Positions 52,481 through 63,247 of a stretch of 64,000 bases of DNA are shown in pieces. Made by a program: the position numbers and the translations under genes. The notes below the pieces were generated by a model. That model did not search any database and was not told where the DNA came from. It saw only the letters and a list, made by a program, of their open reading frames with translations. The stretch spans positions 373,176-437,175 of the forward strand of contig NZ_CP046216.1 in the NCBI RefSeq assembly GCF_012571135.1. The letters run 5' to 3'. This stretch comes from Enterobacteriaceae endosymbiont of Donacia tomentosa. GTDB lineage: Bacteria > Pseudomonadota > Gammaproteobacteria > Enterobacterales > Enterobacteriaceae. Numbering within the stretch: the stretch's first letter is position 1; each line of letters begins with the position of its first letter.

Positions 52481-54370
52481 ATGTATAATTTTAATAAATT
52501 TGATGTAATAGTTATAGGTGGAGGGCATGCTGGTACCGAAGCCGCTATAACTAGTGCTAAAATGAAAAAAAAGACACTTTTAATTACAAGTAATATGGAT
52601 ACAATAGGACAAATGTCTTGTAATCCAGCTATAGGAGGTATTGGGAAAGGACATTTAGTTAAAGAAATCGATGCATTAGATGGAATTATGGGAGTTGCTA
52701 TTGATTATTCTGGTATTAATTTTAAAATTTTAAATAATAGTAAAGGTCCAGCTGTAAGAGCTACAAGAGCACAAGCAGATAGAGAATTATATAAATCTAC
52801 AATAAAATATATATTAGGAAAACAAAGAAATTTATTTTTCTTTCAACAAGAAATAAAAAAATTAATTATTAAAAATTACAAAATTACAGGTGTAATTACA
52901 AAAAATAATGATATTTTTTACACAAAAACAGTTATTTTAACAACAGGAACATTTTTAAATGGACGTATATATATTGGATTAAATAATAAATTTAGTGGTG
53001 GAAGAATAAATGATTCATCCTCAACAGAATTAGCTAATTTTTTAAGTGAATTACCTTTAATCAAAGGTAGATTAAAAACAGGAACTCCTCCTCGTATAGA
53101 CAAAAGAAGTATTAATGTTAACAATTTAGAAATTCAGCATAGTGATGATCCTTTGCCATATTTTTCTTTTATAGGTAATTCTAATTTACATCCTAAACAA
53201 GTATCTTGTTATATTACACATACTAATGTAAAAACACATCAAATTATTATAAATAATATTCTTCAAAGTCCAATATACAGTGGTTTAATAAAAAGCAAAG
53301 GTCCAAGATATTGTCCATCTATTGAAGATAAAATTATTAATTTTCCGAATCGTGAATCTCATCAAATTTTTTTGGAACCAGAAGGATTATACAGTCATGA
53401 AATATATCCTAATGGAATCTCTACAAGTCTACCATATAATATGCAACTTTTAATTGTTAAATCTATTAAAGGATTAGAAAATGCACATATTACGAGATCA
53501 GGATATGCTGTAGAATATGATTTTTATGATCCTAGAGGATTAAAACCTACTATGGAAAGTAAATTTATAAAAGGATTATTTTTAGCAGGACAAATTAATG
53601 GAACTACTGGATATGAAGAAGCTGCTGCGCAAGGATTATTAGCAGGATTAAATGCTTCTCTTTTAATTGATGAAAAAAAATATTGGTATCCGTTAAGAAA
53701 TCAAGCGTATATTGGTGTTTTAATAGATGATTTATGTACTTTAGGTACAAAAGAACCTTATCGTATGTTTACATCAAGGGCTGAGTATCGATTAATTTTA
53801 AGAGAAAATAATGCAGATATGAGACTTACTGAAATAGGTCGTAATTTAGGATTAGTAAGTAATTTACGTTGGAAAATATATAATAAAAAAATGGAAAATA
53901 TTGAAAAAGAACACCAAAAATTAAAAAATACATATTTTAATTATAAAAATTTAATTGATACAAAAAAAATAAACTCTTTATTAAGAACTCCGATTAAAAA
54001 TAATATAAATGCTATAGATTTGTTAAAACGTCCTGAATTAAATTATGAAAATTTAATAAAATTAAATATATTTAATAATAAAAAAAATAATATAGAAGCT
54101 ATAAAACATATTGAAATAGAATTAAAATACGAGGGATACATAAAGAGACAAAAAGAACATATAAAAAAACAAATGAAAAATGAAAACACACTAATTCCTT
54201 TAAACACAAAATTTAATAATATTAAAAGTTTATCTAATGAAGCCATTGATAAATTTAATTTTTATAAACCTTATACTATTGGTCAAGCATCTAGGATTCC
54301 AGGTATAACTCCAGCAGATATTTCTATACTTTTAATATTTTTATTAAAAAAACAAAATAAAAAATATTAA
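52481..54370 (+). CDS. mnmG: MnmG, tRNA uridine-34 modification enzyme
   Basis: FAD-dependent partner of MnmE that adds (carboxymethyl)aminomethyl to U34 of tRNAs (formerly GidA). It is 629 residues, the E. coli length. The FAD motif is [14 protein letters not shown], followed by [38 protein letters not shown] and [21 protein letters not shown]. The C terminus with [13 protein letters not shown] is complete. The s2U half of the same modification needs sulfur from IscS, also kept here. In E. coli rsmG follows; here there is only empty sequence. Confidence 0.97.
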   Translation: MYNFNKFDVIVIGGGHAGTEAAITSAKMKKKTLLITSNMDTIGQMSCNPAIGGIGKGHLVKEIDALDGIMGVAIDYSGINFKILNNSKGPAVRATRAQADRELYKSTIKYILGKQRNLFFFQQEIKKLIIKNYKITGVITKNNDIFYTKTVILTTGTFLNGRIYIGLNNKFSGGRINDSSSTELANFLSELPLIKGRLKTGTPPRIDKRSINVNNLEIQHSDDPLPYFSFIGNSNLHPKQVSCYITHTNVKTHQIIINNILQSPIYSGLIKSKGPRYCPSIEDKIINFPNRESHQIFLEPEGLYSHEIYPNGISTSLPYNMQLLIVKSIKGLENAHITRSGYAVEYDFYDPRGLKPTMESKFIKGLFLAGQINGTTGYEEAAAQGLLAGLNASLLIDEKKYWYPLRNQAYIGVLIDDLCTLGTKEPYRMFTSRAEYRLILRENNADMRLTEIGRNLGLVSNLRWKIYNKKMENIEKEHQKLKNTYFNYKNLIDTKKINSLLRTPIKNNINAIDLLKRPELNYENLIKLNIFNNKKNNIEAIKHIEIELKYEGYIKRQKEHIKKQMKNENTLIPLNTKFNNIKSLSNEAIDKFNFYKPYTIGQASRIPGITPADISILLIFLLKKQNKKY

Positions 54371-54630
54371 CATGGTTTTTTAATTAAAATAAGATTTTAA
54401 TATATAAAAAATATTATAATAAGTAATATTTTTTAAAAATATAATTATAATTACATATATTTATGATGATAATAAATAAAATAGATTATTATAAAATCAA
54501 TATTACTTATTTAAAATGTTAAATATTTTAATTATGTAAATATATTTATTTTTTAATAAAAAAATTTTTGTTAAATATAATTTATATAAAAACTAAAAGT
54601 TTAGTTTTAAATTTTAAATTTTTAAGAATA

Positions 54631-54661
54631 TTATTAGTTATTTATATAAAATAACTAATAA
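54631..54661. repeat. perfect 13 bp inverted repeat, 5 nt loop
   Basis: ttattagttattt (54631-54643), loop atata, aaataactaataa (54649-54661). It lies 260 bp after mnmG and 10 bp before a second hairpin with a T-run. The two together may form a transcription end. Confidence 0.5.
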
Positions 54662-54670
54662 AAAATAATT

Positions 54671-54691
54671 AAAGATCGTGTATCTTTTTTT
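54671..54691 (+). terminator. candidate terminator downstream of mnmG
   Basis: aaagat (54671-54676), loop cgtgt, atcttt (54682-54687) with T continuing to 54691. It is short but has the stem plus T-run form on the plus strand, 300 bp beyond the mnmG stop. It could end a long mnmG 3' region or a lost downstream gene. Confidence 0.45.
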
Positions 54692-55555
54692 ATATTAAAA
54701 AGTATTATTATATCTATAGATAATAAAATTATTAGCGTTTTTTATAATTTATATATAAAAGTTAATAATATTTTTTATTTAAAATAAAAAATATCTGTTA
54801 TAAATATATTTATATTAAAAATTTATATTCCTAATTAAAAAAATGTAATATTAATTAAAATATTTCTGAATTAATAACTTTAATACTTTTAATCATAAAA
54901 ATACAAAAATTTGATAATATAAAAAATATTGTATAGACAACTAAAAAAAATTAGTAATATTTTTTTAAAAAATAAATAAGTATTCTAGATAAAAAATTAG
55001 TAAAATTTATAAAAGATTTTTGCATTAAAAGTTTTTTATTTTAAAAAATTTAATTATAATAAAAAATATGAAAAATTAAAAAAATATCTTATACGTATTT
55101 AACAAATACATAAAAATAATAAAAATGAAGTATACAATTTTAACTTAAATAAATAAAAATACTATTGATATTTCAAAGAAACTAAAATTTTATGTAAAAA
55201 ACGTATTTTAAATATAAAATAGAAATAATATGAAATTATTGTAATAAAATATTTTTAATTTTATATTTTAAATTTTTTTATAAAACTACTTAATAATATT
55301 ATTATAATGTAAATTATCATAACCGATAGCTAATTATTTTTTTAAAAAAATAATATTTATAATTTTTATAAATTTAGTAAAGTAAATAACTTTTAATAAA
55401 TTTTTTATAAAAATATTAATTAATATATTTTTGATAAAATATAAAAAATAAATTAAATATAATTTTTTTATAAGAAAAATTTCAAATTTTATATTTTAAT
55501 ACTAAAAATATTAATTTAATTTCTCCTTTTTTGTATTAATACATGGATATTAATT

Positions 55556-57838
55556 ATGAATAATCGTTTATTTGTTGTAAAAAGAAATGGTTGTAAAGAA
55601 TTATTAAATTTAAATAAAATTAATATAGTACTATCTCGTGCAGCCAAAGGATTAAAAGATATTTCTATATCAGATATAAAAAAAAAATTATATTTACAAT
55701 TTTATAATAAAATTAGTACAATAAATATCCATGATATTATTGTCAAAATTACAGCAGATTTAATTTCCATAAAAAGTCCTGATTACCAATATATGGCTGC
55801 AAGGTTAGCAATTTCTCATTTAAGAAAAAAAGCATATGGTAAATTTAGACCTCCAAAATTATATAATCATGTAAAAACAATGGTAAATTTAAAAAAATAT
55901 GATAAGCTTCTTATAGAAAAATATACAAAAGAAGATTTTGAATTAATGGATGAATTTATTGATCATAATCGTGATATGCATTTTTCTTATGCAGCTGTAA
56001 AACAATTAGAGGGTAAATATCTTGTTAAGAATAGAGTCACAGGGAAAATTTATGAAAGTCCACAATTCTTATATATTTTAATTGCTGCATGTTTATTTTA
56101 TAATTATCCATGTCAAAAAAAAATGTATTATATAAAATATTTTTATAACGCAATTTCTAATTTTAAAATTTCTTTACCAACTCCCATTATGTCTGGAGTA
56201 CGCACAATTACTAAACAATTTAGTTCATGTATTTTAATTGAATGTGGTGATAATATTGATTCTATTAATGCTACTACCAGTAGTATCATAAAATATGTTT
56301 CTCAAAAAGCAGGAATTGGTATTAATGTAGGTAGAATACGTGCTGTTGGGAGTCCCATTAGAAATGGAGAAGCATTTCATACAGGATGTATCCCTTTTTA
56401 TAAACATTTTCAAACAGCTATAAAATCTTGTTCTCAAGGAGGGGTAAGAGGGGGAGCAGGTACGTTATTTTTTCCATTATGGCATTTTGAAATTACGAAC
56501 TTACTAGTTTTAAAAAATAACCGAGGAATAGAAACTAATAGAGTCAGATACGTGGATTATACTGTTCAAATAAATAAATTATTATATAAACGTTTAATAA
56601 AAGGAGATAAAATTACTTTATTTAGTCCTTCGGATGTTCCAGGATTATATGAAACTTTTTTTTCAAATCAAAAAAAATTTAAAATACTGTACAAAAAATA
56701 TGAAAATGATGATAGTATTAGGAAGAGGAGTGTTAGTGCTATACATTTATTTTCATTAATGATGAAAGAACGCACTTCTACTGGAAGGATATATATTCAA
56801 AATGTTGATCATTGTAATACACATTCTCCTTTTAACCCTAAATTAGCTCCTATCAGACAATCAAATCTTTGTTTGGAAATTACGTTACCTACTAAAGTAT
56901 TAAAGAGTATTAATGATATTAATGGTGAAATTGGTTTATGTACTTTAGCTGCTTTTAATTTAGGAAAAATTAAAAATTTAAACGAAATCAAAAAATTATC
57001 TGATCTAATAGTTCGGGCATTAAACTGTTTATTAGATTATCAGAAATATCTTATTCCTGCTGCAAAAAATTCAGCATTAGGTCGGAGACCATTAGGTATA
57101 GGAGTAATTAATTTTGCTTATTATTTAGCTAAAAATAATGTTCGATACTCTGATAATAGTGCAAATAATTTAACACATAAAACATTTGAAGCTATACAAT
57201 ATTATTTGTTAAAAGCTTCTAACAATTTAGCTAAAGAAGAAGGCCCTTGTCCTTTATTTCGTGAAACGAATTATGCAAAGGGTATATTACCTATTGATAC
57301 GTATAAAAATTATATTGATAGTCTTTATACAGAACCTTTACACTATGATTGGGAATATTTAAGAAAAAATATTCAAAAGTATGGATTACGTAATTCAACA
57401 TTATCTGCACTAATGCCTTCAGAAATATCATCTCAAATATCTAATGCCACAAATGGAATTGAACCACCTAGAGGTTTTATTAGTATAAAAACATCTAAAA
57501 ATGGTATTTATAAACAAGTAGTCCCGGATTTTTATAAACTAAAAGAAAAATATGAGTTATTATGGGATATGCCTAATAATGATGGATATTTACATCTAAT
57601 CAGTATAATGCAAAAATTTATTGATCAGTCAATTTCATCAAATATAAATTATGATCCTCAAGTTTTTTATAAAAATAAAATACCAATGCAAAAATTATTA
57701 GAAGATTTACTGAAAGCCTATAAATTAGGAATTAAAACCCTATACTATCAGAATACTAGAGATGGAGCAAAAAATCCACAAGATGAAGATATTTTAAAAA
57801 AAAATGATCTTTGTTCAAATGGTTCTTGTATAATTTAA
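55556..57838 (+). CDS. nrdA: ribonucleotide reductase class Ia, alpha subunit
   Basis: Reduces ribonucleoside diphosphates to deoxy forms. It is 760 residues (E. coli 761). The N-terminal ATP cone begins FVVKRNGCKELLNLNK; redox cysteines are in FSSCILIECGD and EIGLCTLAAFNLG, the radical-site cysteine in SNLCLEITLP, and the C-terminal shuttle pair in LCSNGSC. Radical-transfer tyrosines in KTLYYQNTRDG are kept. nrdB follows after 36 bp. It requires oxygen, consistent with a respiring cell. Confidence 0.97.
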   Translation: MNNRLFVVKRNGCKELLNLNKINIVLSRAAKGLKDISISDIKKKLYLQFYNKISTINIHDIIVKITADLISIKSPDYQYMAARLAISHLRKKAYGKFRPPKLYNHVKTMVNLKKYDKLLIEKYTKEDFELMDEFIDHNRDMHFSYAAVKQLEGKYLVKNRVTGKIYESPQFLYILIAACLFYNYPCQKKMYYIKYFYNAISNFKISLPTPIMSGVRTITKQFSSCILIECGDNIDSINATTSSIIKYVSQKAGIGINVGRIRAVGSPIRNGEAFHTGCIPFYKHFQTAIKSCSQGGVRGGAGTLFFPLWHFEITNLLVLKNNRGIETNRVRYVDYTVQINKLLYKRLIKGDKITLFSPSDVPGLYETFFSNQKKFKILYKKYENDDSIRKRSVSAIHLFSLMMKERTSTGRIYIQNVDHCNTHSPFNPKLAPIRQSNLCLEITLPTKVLKSINDINGEIGLCTLAAFNLGKIKNLNEIKKLSDLIVRALNCLLDYQKYLIPAAKNSALGRRPLGIGVINFAYYLAKNNVRYSDNSANNLTHKTFEAIQYYLLKASNNLAKEEGPCPLFRETNYAKGILPIDTYKNYIDSLYTEPLHYDWEYLRKNIQKYGLRNSTLSALMPSEISSQISNATNGIEPPRGFISIKTSKNGIYKQVVPDFYKLKEKYELLWDMPNNDGYLHLISIMQKFIDQSISSNINYDPQVFYKNKIPMQKLLEDLLKAYKLGIKTLYYQNTRDGAKNPQDEDILKKNDLCSNGSCII

Positions 57839-57874
57839 TTTTTTAAAGTTATTATTTTTAATACGGATAATACA

Positions 57875-59005
57875 ATGAATTACACTACTTTTTCTCATAA
57901 AAAAAATAACCAATTAAAAGAACCTATGTTTTTTGGACAATCTGTAAATATAGCTCGTTATGATCAGCAAAAACATTATATTTTTGAAAATTTAATTGAA
58001 AAACAATTAAGTTTTTTTTGGAGACCGGAAGAAATAGATATATCATATGATTGTATACATTACCAAAATTTACCTAAACATGAAAAACATATATTTATTA
58101 GTAATTTAAAATATCAAACTTTATTAGATTCTATTCAAGGACGAAGTCCAAATATAGCATTATTACCACTTATTTCTATACCGGAATTAGAAACATGGGT
58201 AGAAACATGGTCTTTCTTTGAAACAATACATTCTAGATCTTATACTCATATAATTAGAAATATTGTAAATGAACCATCACTCATTTTTGATGATATTGTT
58301 ACCAATCAGAATATTATTTTAAGAACAAAAGATATTATTAAATATTATGATGAATTAATTGAAATGACAAATTATTGGCATTTGTTAGGTGAAGGAATTC
58401 ATTTTATTAATAATAAAAAAATTATTATTAATCTATATAATTTAAAAAAAAAACTATATCTATGTTTAATGAATGTAAATATTTTAGAAGCTATCAGATT
58501 TTATGTAAGTTTTGCATGCTCTTTTGCATTTGCTGAAAGAGAATTAATGGAAGGTAATGCAAAAATTATTAGATTTATAGCTCGTGATGAATACCTACAT
58601 TTAATGGGTACTCAATATATACTTAATATTATGCAAAAAGGTATAGAAGATAAAGAAATGGCAAAAATTGCTATTGAATGTCAAAATCAATGTTATCAGT
58701 TATTTATTAACGCATCTATTCAAGAAAAACAATGGGCTGAATATTTATTCAGTAATGGATCTATATTAGGATTAAATAAGAATATCTTGTGTCAATATAT
58801 TGAATATATTACTAATATTAGAATGAAAAAAGTTGGATTAAAAAGTCCATTTCAAACTAATAAAAATCCTATTCCTTGGATTAATTCTTGGCTTATATCA
58901 GATAATGTACAAATGGCTCCTCAAGAAGTAGAAGTAAGTTCTTATTTAGTAGGTCAAATTGATTCTACAGTAGATATTAAAAAACTTAGTAAAATTAAAT
59001 TATAA
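57875..59005 (+). CDS. nrdB: ribonucleotide reductase class Ia, beta subunit
   Basis: Carries the diiron-tyrosyl radical cofactor for NrdA. It is 376 residues, as in E. coli. The radical tyrosine is Y123 in [12 protein letters not shown], and iron ligands are in [24 protein letters not shown] and [12 protein letters not shown]. The C-terminal tail that binds NrdA ([14 protein letters not shown]) is present. In E. coli the maintenance ferredoxin yfaE follows nrdB; here a terminator follows directly and yfaE is missing. Confidence 0.97.
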   Translation: MNYTTFSHKKNNQLKEPMFFGQSVNIARYDQQKHYIFENLIEKQLSFFWRPEEIDISYDCIHYQNLPKHEKHIFISNLKYQTLLDSIQGRSPNIALLPLISIPELETWVETWSFFETIHSRSYTHIIRNIVNEPSLIFDDIVTNQNIILRTKDIIKYYDELIEMTNYWHLLGEGIHFINNKKIIINLYNLKKKLYLCLMNVNILEAIRFYVSFACSFAFAERELMEGNAKIIRFIARDEYLHLMGTQYILNIMQKGIEDKEMAKIAIECQNQCYQLFINASIQEKQWAEYLFSNGSILGLNKNILCQYIEYITNIRMKKVGLKSPFQTNKNPIPWINSWLISDNVQMAPQEVEVSSYLVGQIDSTVDIKKLSKIKL

Positions 59006-59010
59006 TATTT

Positions 59011-59062
59011 TTTAATGACTGTTATAAATAATGTTGTAAATAACAGTCATTAAATATTTTTT
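59011..59062 (+). terminator. strong terminator after nrdB
   Basis: Perfect 15 bp stem: tttaatgactgttat (59011-59025) with ataacagtcattaaa (59040-59054), 14 nt loop, followed by TATTTTTT to 59062. It begins 5 bp after the nrdB stop and may also serve the convergent antiporter gene. Confidence 0.8.
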
Positions 59063-59103
59063 ATATATAAGTTATAAGTTAAGAACTATTAAAATAATAA
59101 TAA

Positions 59104-60498
59104 TTATTTTAATATATAATATAAAGAATAAAACGATGCTATTAGCAAAATAAAACAAAATATTTTTTCTTTTTTATTTAAGGATAAAATATTAGGATTA
59201 TTAATTTTTGTTAATATTAATAATATTAATCCTGGAGCATATAAAACTAACGACAATAATAAATTTAAAAAACCAGAAGCAAATAATAACCATATTCCAT
59301 ATAAACAAGAACCAAATCCTACAAATAAATTCCATTTATTATATCTTTCTTTTAAAGATATCTTAAATAAATATGCTCCTACTAAAAAATAAGGTACTAA
59401 TATCATTTCAGAAGCAATAGTTAATAAACGATTATAATCTAATTTAGTTAACCAAATTAATATTAAGCATATTTGCATACTAATATTAGTGAGTAATAAA
59501 GCATATGAAGGAGCTTTATTATTATTTTGTTTTATTAATATTTGAGGAAACATTTTATTTTTAGCAGCAATCCATGGTACTTCTGCAGCCATAATTGTCC
59601 AACTTAAATAAGCACTACATACAGATATAATTAAACCTAATGCAATAAATATATCTCCCCATTCCCCAATTAAAACCGTCATTAAACCAGCCATAGAAGG
59701 ATTTCTCATAATTGACAAATCAGCTCTACTAATAATACCTAAAGATAATAATGTGACAGATGAATAAACACATAAAGCTATTATAACGGCTAATAATGTT
59801 GCTTTACCTACATCTTTTTTATTTTTTGCTCTAGATGATAAAATAACAGCACCTTCTATACCAATAAAAACCCATAAGGTAATTAACATTGTATTTTTTA
59901 CTTGTTTCCAAATCGGAATATTTAAAGCTGTTCCGGTAATATCGATATTAAATTTTTTAAAATTAAAAACAATAAAAGATAAAAATATAAATATACTTAA
60001 AGGTATTAATTTACATAATGTTGCTATTATACTGACATTAGAGGCTGTTTTAGTTCCTTTTAATAATAAAAAATGTATTAACCATAATAAAAGAGATTCT
60101 CCTAATACAGAAGCCCATGTATTACCATTACCAAAAATTATATGGTTATGAGTATCAAAAAAAAAACTAATAGCAGAAAAAACAATAACTAAATAAGAAA
60201 CATTAGCAATAATTGCACATAACCAATATCCCCATGCAGAACAAAAACCTATTAATTCTCCGAATCCTTCTCTAGCATATTCAAAAATACCCCCTTCAAG
60301 ATCTGGTTTTAATTCATTTAGTAATAATAGTGTCATTGCTAGAAAAATAATACCTATTCCTGTAATACTCCATCCAATTATTAAAGCAATAGGTCCTGCA
60401 ATTACTGCCATGTTTTGGGGTAAACTGAATACTCCTGCTCCTAACATAGAACTAATTACTAATGATGTTAATGCTATTAAATTTAATTTTTTATCCAA
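59104..60498 (-). CDS. ydgI: APC-family amino acid antiporter, YdgI/ArcD-like (arginine/ornithine)
   Basis: Inner-membrane transporter of 464 residues with about 12 hydrophobic segments. It follows E. coli YdgI (about 460), annotated as a putative arginine:ornithine antiporter: SSMLGAGVFSLPQNMA, GGIFEYAREGFGELIGFCSAWGYW, NTMLITLWVFIGIEGAV, SWTIMAAEVPW and ASEMILVPYFLVGAYL. The GAGVFSLP turn is the substrate-binding motif of APC transporters. Substrate is inferred from the family. A ribosome site AAAGGA precedes the ATG. It is one of few transporters in the window and a candidate route for amino acid exchange with the host. Confidence 0.9.
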   Translation of the reverse strand: MDKKLNLIALTSLVISSMLGAGVFSLPQNMAVIAGPIALIIGWSITGIGIIFLAMTLLLLNELKPDLEGGIFEYAREGFGELIGFCSAWGYWLCAIIANVSYLVIVFSAISFFFDTHNHIIFGNGNTWASVLGESLLLWLIHFLLLKGTKTASNVSIIATLCKLIPLSIFIFLSFIVFNFKKFNIDITGTALNIPIWKQVKNTMLITLWVFIGIEGAVILSSRAKNKKDVGKATLLAVIIALCVYSSVTLLSLGIISRADLSIMRNPSMAGLMTVLIGEWGDIFIALGLIISVCSAYLSWTIMAAEVPWIAAKNKMFPQILIKQNNNKAPSYALLLTNISMQICLILIWLTKLDYNRLLTIASEMILVPYFLVGAYLFKISLKERYNKWNLFVGFGSCLYGIWLLFASGFLNLLLSLVLYAPGLILLILTKINNPNILSLNKKEKIFCFILLIASFYSLYYILK

Positions 60499-60686
60499 AA
60501 TAATTCCTTTAAAATATATACATTATTAATTAAAATTATTTATTTAAAAACACATAATTTAAAATAAAAAAAATAACAATTAGTTTTTATATTATTTAAT
60601 CGATTTTATGAAAAATCATTTAAAAATTATAAATATTTTACTATTAAATAATTATATATATATATATTTTATTTAAAAAATATATT

Positions 60687-61436
60687 TTAAACTGGATTAT
60701 TTATATTAATAAAATTAACTTTTAAATTAAATTTATTTTTTAGCCATTGTCCTAACATAATTACTCCTCCTTTTTCTGTAGCATAATGTCCTGCACTAAT
60801 GAAATGAATTCCATGTTCCCTAGCAATATACAGATTATTTTCAGAAACTTCTCCTGTAATAAAAACATCTGCACCAAAATTTGCTACTTCTTCAAGAAAT
60901 TTTTGTCCTGCTCCTGTACACCATGCTATTTTATAAATTTCTTTAGGAGCATTTTCACCAAAATGTAATGGAGTACGATTTAATTTTTTAGTAATATCAA
61001 AAATAAAATATTTTATATTAACTCTATTTTTTAAATAACCATAAAAAACAAAAGAATTAATTTTACCGGCTACATTAATATTTAGTAATTTTGCTAAATA
61101 AATATTATTTCCTAATTGATAACTTATATCTAATGGAAAATGCCAACTATACAAGTTAATATTATTCAATAAAATTTGACATATTCTTTTTTTTTTAATA
61201 CCTGTTATAATAGGTGATTCATTTTTCCAGAAATAACCATGATGTACTATAACAGCATCTGTTTTTAACAATATAGCTTTATTTAATAATTTTTGGGATG
61301 CACTAACTCCTGTTATAATATTTTTTATTTGATTTTTTCCTTCTATTTGTAATCCATTAGGCGCATAATCTTTCAAATTTGTTTTTATATTTAACTTTTT
61401 ATTTATAACCGCTTCTAATTTATAATTATTAATCAT
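60687..61436 (-). CDS. ybgI: NIF3-family metal-binding protein YbgI
   Basis: Conserved toroidal dinuclear-metal protein of unknown exact function (sometimes annotated GTP cyclohydrolase 1 type 2). It is 249 residues (E. coli 247). Metal-ligand and core motifs DYAPNGLQIEGK, DAVIVHHGYFWK, YSWHFPLD, ITGEVSENN and SAGHYATEKGG match. It lies alone, divergent from ffh across 164 bp. Confidence 0.93.
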   Translation of the reverse strand: MINNYKLEAVINKKLNIKTNLKDYAPNGLQIEGKNQIKNIITGVSASQKLLNKAILLKTDAVIVHHGYFWKNESPIITGIKKKRICQILLNNINLYSWHFPLDISYQLGNNIYLAKLLNINVAGKINSFVFYGYLKNRVNIKYFIFDITKKLNRTPLHFGENAPKEIYKIAWCTGAGQKFLEEVANFGADVFITGEVSENNLYIAREHGIHFISAGHYATEKGGVIMLGQWLKNKFNLKVNFININNPV

Positions 61437-61600
61437 GTTAATCTTATATATATTTCTAAAAATATATTAAAAAATATTTATCATATTATTTTGAAATAAT
61501 AGATTTTGTATAATAATATATCTTTATTAAAAATTTTTAATAATTATATAATAATTAATTATTCTTTAATTTAAAGAATATTTTGAAGAGAAAAGATAAA

Positions 61601-62977
61601 ATGTTTAAAAACTTAAGTAATAAACTATTTAAAGTACTTTCTAAAATTAGTAACTATGGACGTTTAACAGAAAAAAATATAAAAGATACTTTACATGAAA
61701 TTTATATAAGTTTATTAGAAGCTGATGTAGCTTTAGATGTTATTAAAAATTTTATTTTTACAATAAAACAAGAAGCTATTGGTAAAAATATTAATCATAG
61801 TTTTACTCCTGGACAAGAATTAATACAATTAGTCAAAAAAAATTTGATTAAAATAATTAGTTCTCCAAATAATAAAATTAATATTTCTGTTCAACCCCCT
61901 GCAACTATATTATTAGTAGGGTTACAAGGAGCTGGAAAAACAACAAGTGTTGTAAAATTAGCATATTTTTTAAAAAAAAAATATAAAAAAAAAATTATTG
62001 TTGTATCGACAGATATTTATAGACCCGCAGCTATAGAACAATTAAAAATTTTAGCTAAAAATACACAAATAGATTATTTTAATATAGATATCAAATCTAA
62101 TCCAATAGAAATATCCAAACAAGTATTAAATTATGTTAAAGTTAATTTTTATGATATATTAATCGTTGACACAGCAGGTAGATTACATATAAATCATCGT
62201 ATGATGGAAGAAATAAAAGATATTCATGCCATATTAAATCCTATAGAAACTTTATTTGTAATTGATGCTATGACAGGACAAGATTCTATTAATAGTGCAA
62301 AAGCATTTAATAAAATATTACCTATTACCGGAGTTTTTTTAACTAAAACAGATAGTGATGCTAGAGGAGGGGTAGCTTTATCTGTAAAATATATTACACA
62401 AAAACCTATTAAATTTATTGGAACTGGGGAAAAAATAAGTGACATGACAATTTTTTCTCCTGAAAATATTGCTACCAAAATATTAGGAATGTCTTCAGAA
62501 TTATCTATTATTAAAAATATTAAAGATAAAATCAACTATGAAAAAAATCAAAAATTAATTAAAAAATTACAAAATAAAAGTCAATTAAGTTTACAAGATT
62601 TTTTAGATCAATTGAAACAAATTTATCAAATAGGCAGTAATAATATTACAACTTTATTAAATAAAATGAAAATAGGTGATATACAAAATTTAGCATATCC
62701 AATATTAAATACCATTAACGTAGACCAAAAAATGATAAATAATATAGAAGTTATGATGAATTCTATGACTAAATTAGAAAAAATAAATGTTGAAATTATT
62801 AATTTTTCAAGAAAAAAAAGAATATCCTTAGGTTCAGGTATTAGTATACAAAAAATACATGCTATATTTAAACAATATAACCAAATGAAGTTAATTACTA
62901 AAAAGATAACTAAAAAGAATAATATGAATAAAATCATTAAAAATATGCAAAAATTTTTCCCTAAAAAAATTTTTTAA
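61601..62977 (+). CDS. ffh: Ffh, signal recognition particle GTPase
   Basis: Binds 4.5S RNA and directs nascent membrane proteins to FtsY. I set the start at ATG 61601 (MFKNLSNKL), matching E. coli MFDNLTDRL, rather than a TTG six codons upstream; this gives 458 residues (E. coli 453). NG-domain motifs are GLQGAGKTTS, DIYRPAAIEQL, DTAGRLH, TKTDSDARGG and GTGEK. The methionine-rich M domain is poor in Met: the end reads KLITKKITKKNNMNK, with Ile replacing most of the E. coli Met residues. It heads the ffh-rpsP-rimM-trmD cluster. Confidence 0.97.
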   Translation: MFKNLSNKLFKVLSKISNYGRLTEKNIKDTLHEIYISLLEADVALDVIKNFIFTIKQEAIGKNINHSFTPGQELIQLVKKNLIKIISSPNNKINISVQPPATILLVGLQGAGKTTSVVKLAYFLKKKYKKKIIVVSTDIYRPAAIEQLKILAKNTQIDYFNIDIKSNPIEISKQVLNYVKVNFYDILIVDTAGRLHINHRMMEEIKDIHAILNPIETLFVIDAMTGQDSINSAKAFNKILPITGVFLTKTDSDARGGVALSVKYITQKPIKFIGTGEKISDMTIFSPENIATKILGMSSELSIIKNIKDKINYEKNQKLIKKLQNKSQLSLQDFLDQLKQIYQIGSNNITTLLNKMKIGDIQNLAYPILNTINVDQKMINNIEVMMNSMTKLEKINVEIINFSRKKRISLGSGISIQKIHAIFKQYNQMKLITKKITKKNNMNKIIKNMQKFFPKKIF

Positions 62978-63004
62978 CAATTATAAAACAAAGGTAAATA
63001 TACA

Positions 63005-63232
63005 ATGGTTAAAATTCGTTTAGCAAGAAAAGGAATAAAAAAAAAACCTTTTTATCATATAGTTGTGACAGACAGTAGAAATTCTAGAGATGGGCGTTTT
63101 ATCGAACGTTTAGGGTATTTTGATCCTATTTTTAAAGAAAAAACAAAAATTAAAATTAATAAAGAAAGAGTAAATTTTTGGTTAGCAAAAGGAGCTCTTA
63201 TATCTAAAAGGGTTAATTTTCTATTAAAATAA
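63005..63232 (+). CDS. rpsP: 30S ribosomal protein S16
   Basis: Small-subunit assembly protein of 75 residues (E. coli 82; the variable C terminus is shorter). [20 protein letters not shown] and [13 protein letters not shown] are diagnostic. A good ribosome site AAAGG lies at 62990-62994. It is 27 bp after ffh and 15 bp before rimM. Confidence 0.97.
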   Translation: MVKIRLARKGIKKKPFYHIVVTDSRNSRDGRFIERLGYFDPIFKEKTKIKINKERVNFWLAKGALISKRVNFLLK

Positions 63233-63247
63233 TTTTGTAAAATATTT

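Larger units (their letters stand above)
54371..55555. other. 1.2 kb non-coding stretch between mnmG and nrdA
   Basis: The longest empty interval in the window, extremely AT-rich, with no open frame, tRNA or DnaA box (TTATNCACA) that I could see. Near 54631-54690 it has two hairpins, listed separately. The right end holds the nrdA promoter and ribosome site (GGA at 55543-55545). It probably represents erased genes such as rsmG. Confidence 0.65.

Noticed and set aside
54371..55555. oriC next to mnmG
   Set aside because: No DnaA box seen and no partner genes such as mioC or dnaA; kept only as a question among the findings.
60650..60670. Short TA repeat near 60653-60668 as a functional element
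   Set aside because: Simple dinucleotide repeats are expected in such AT-rich DNA.
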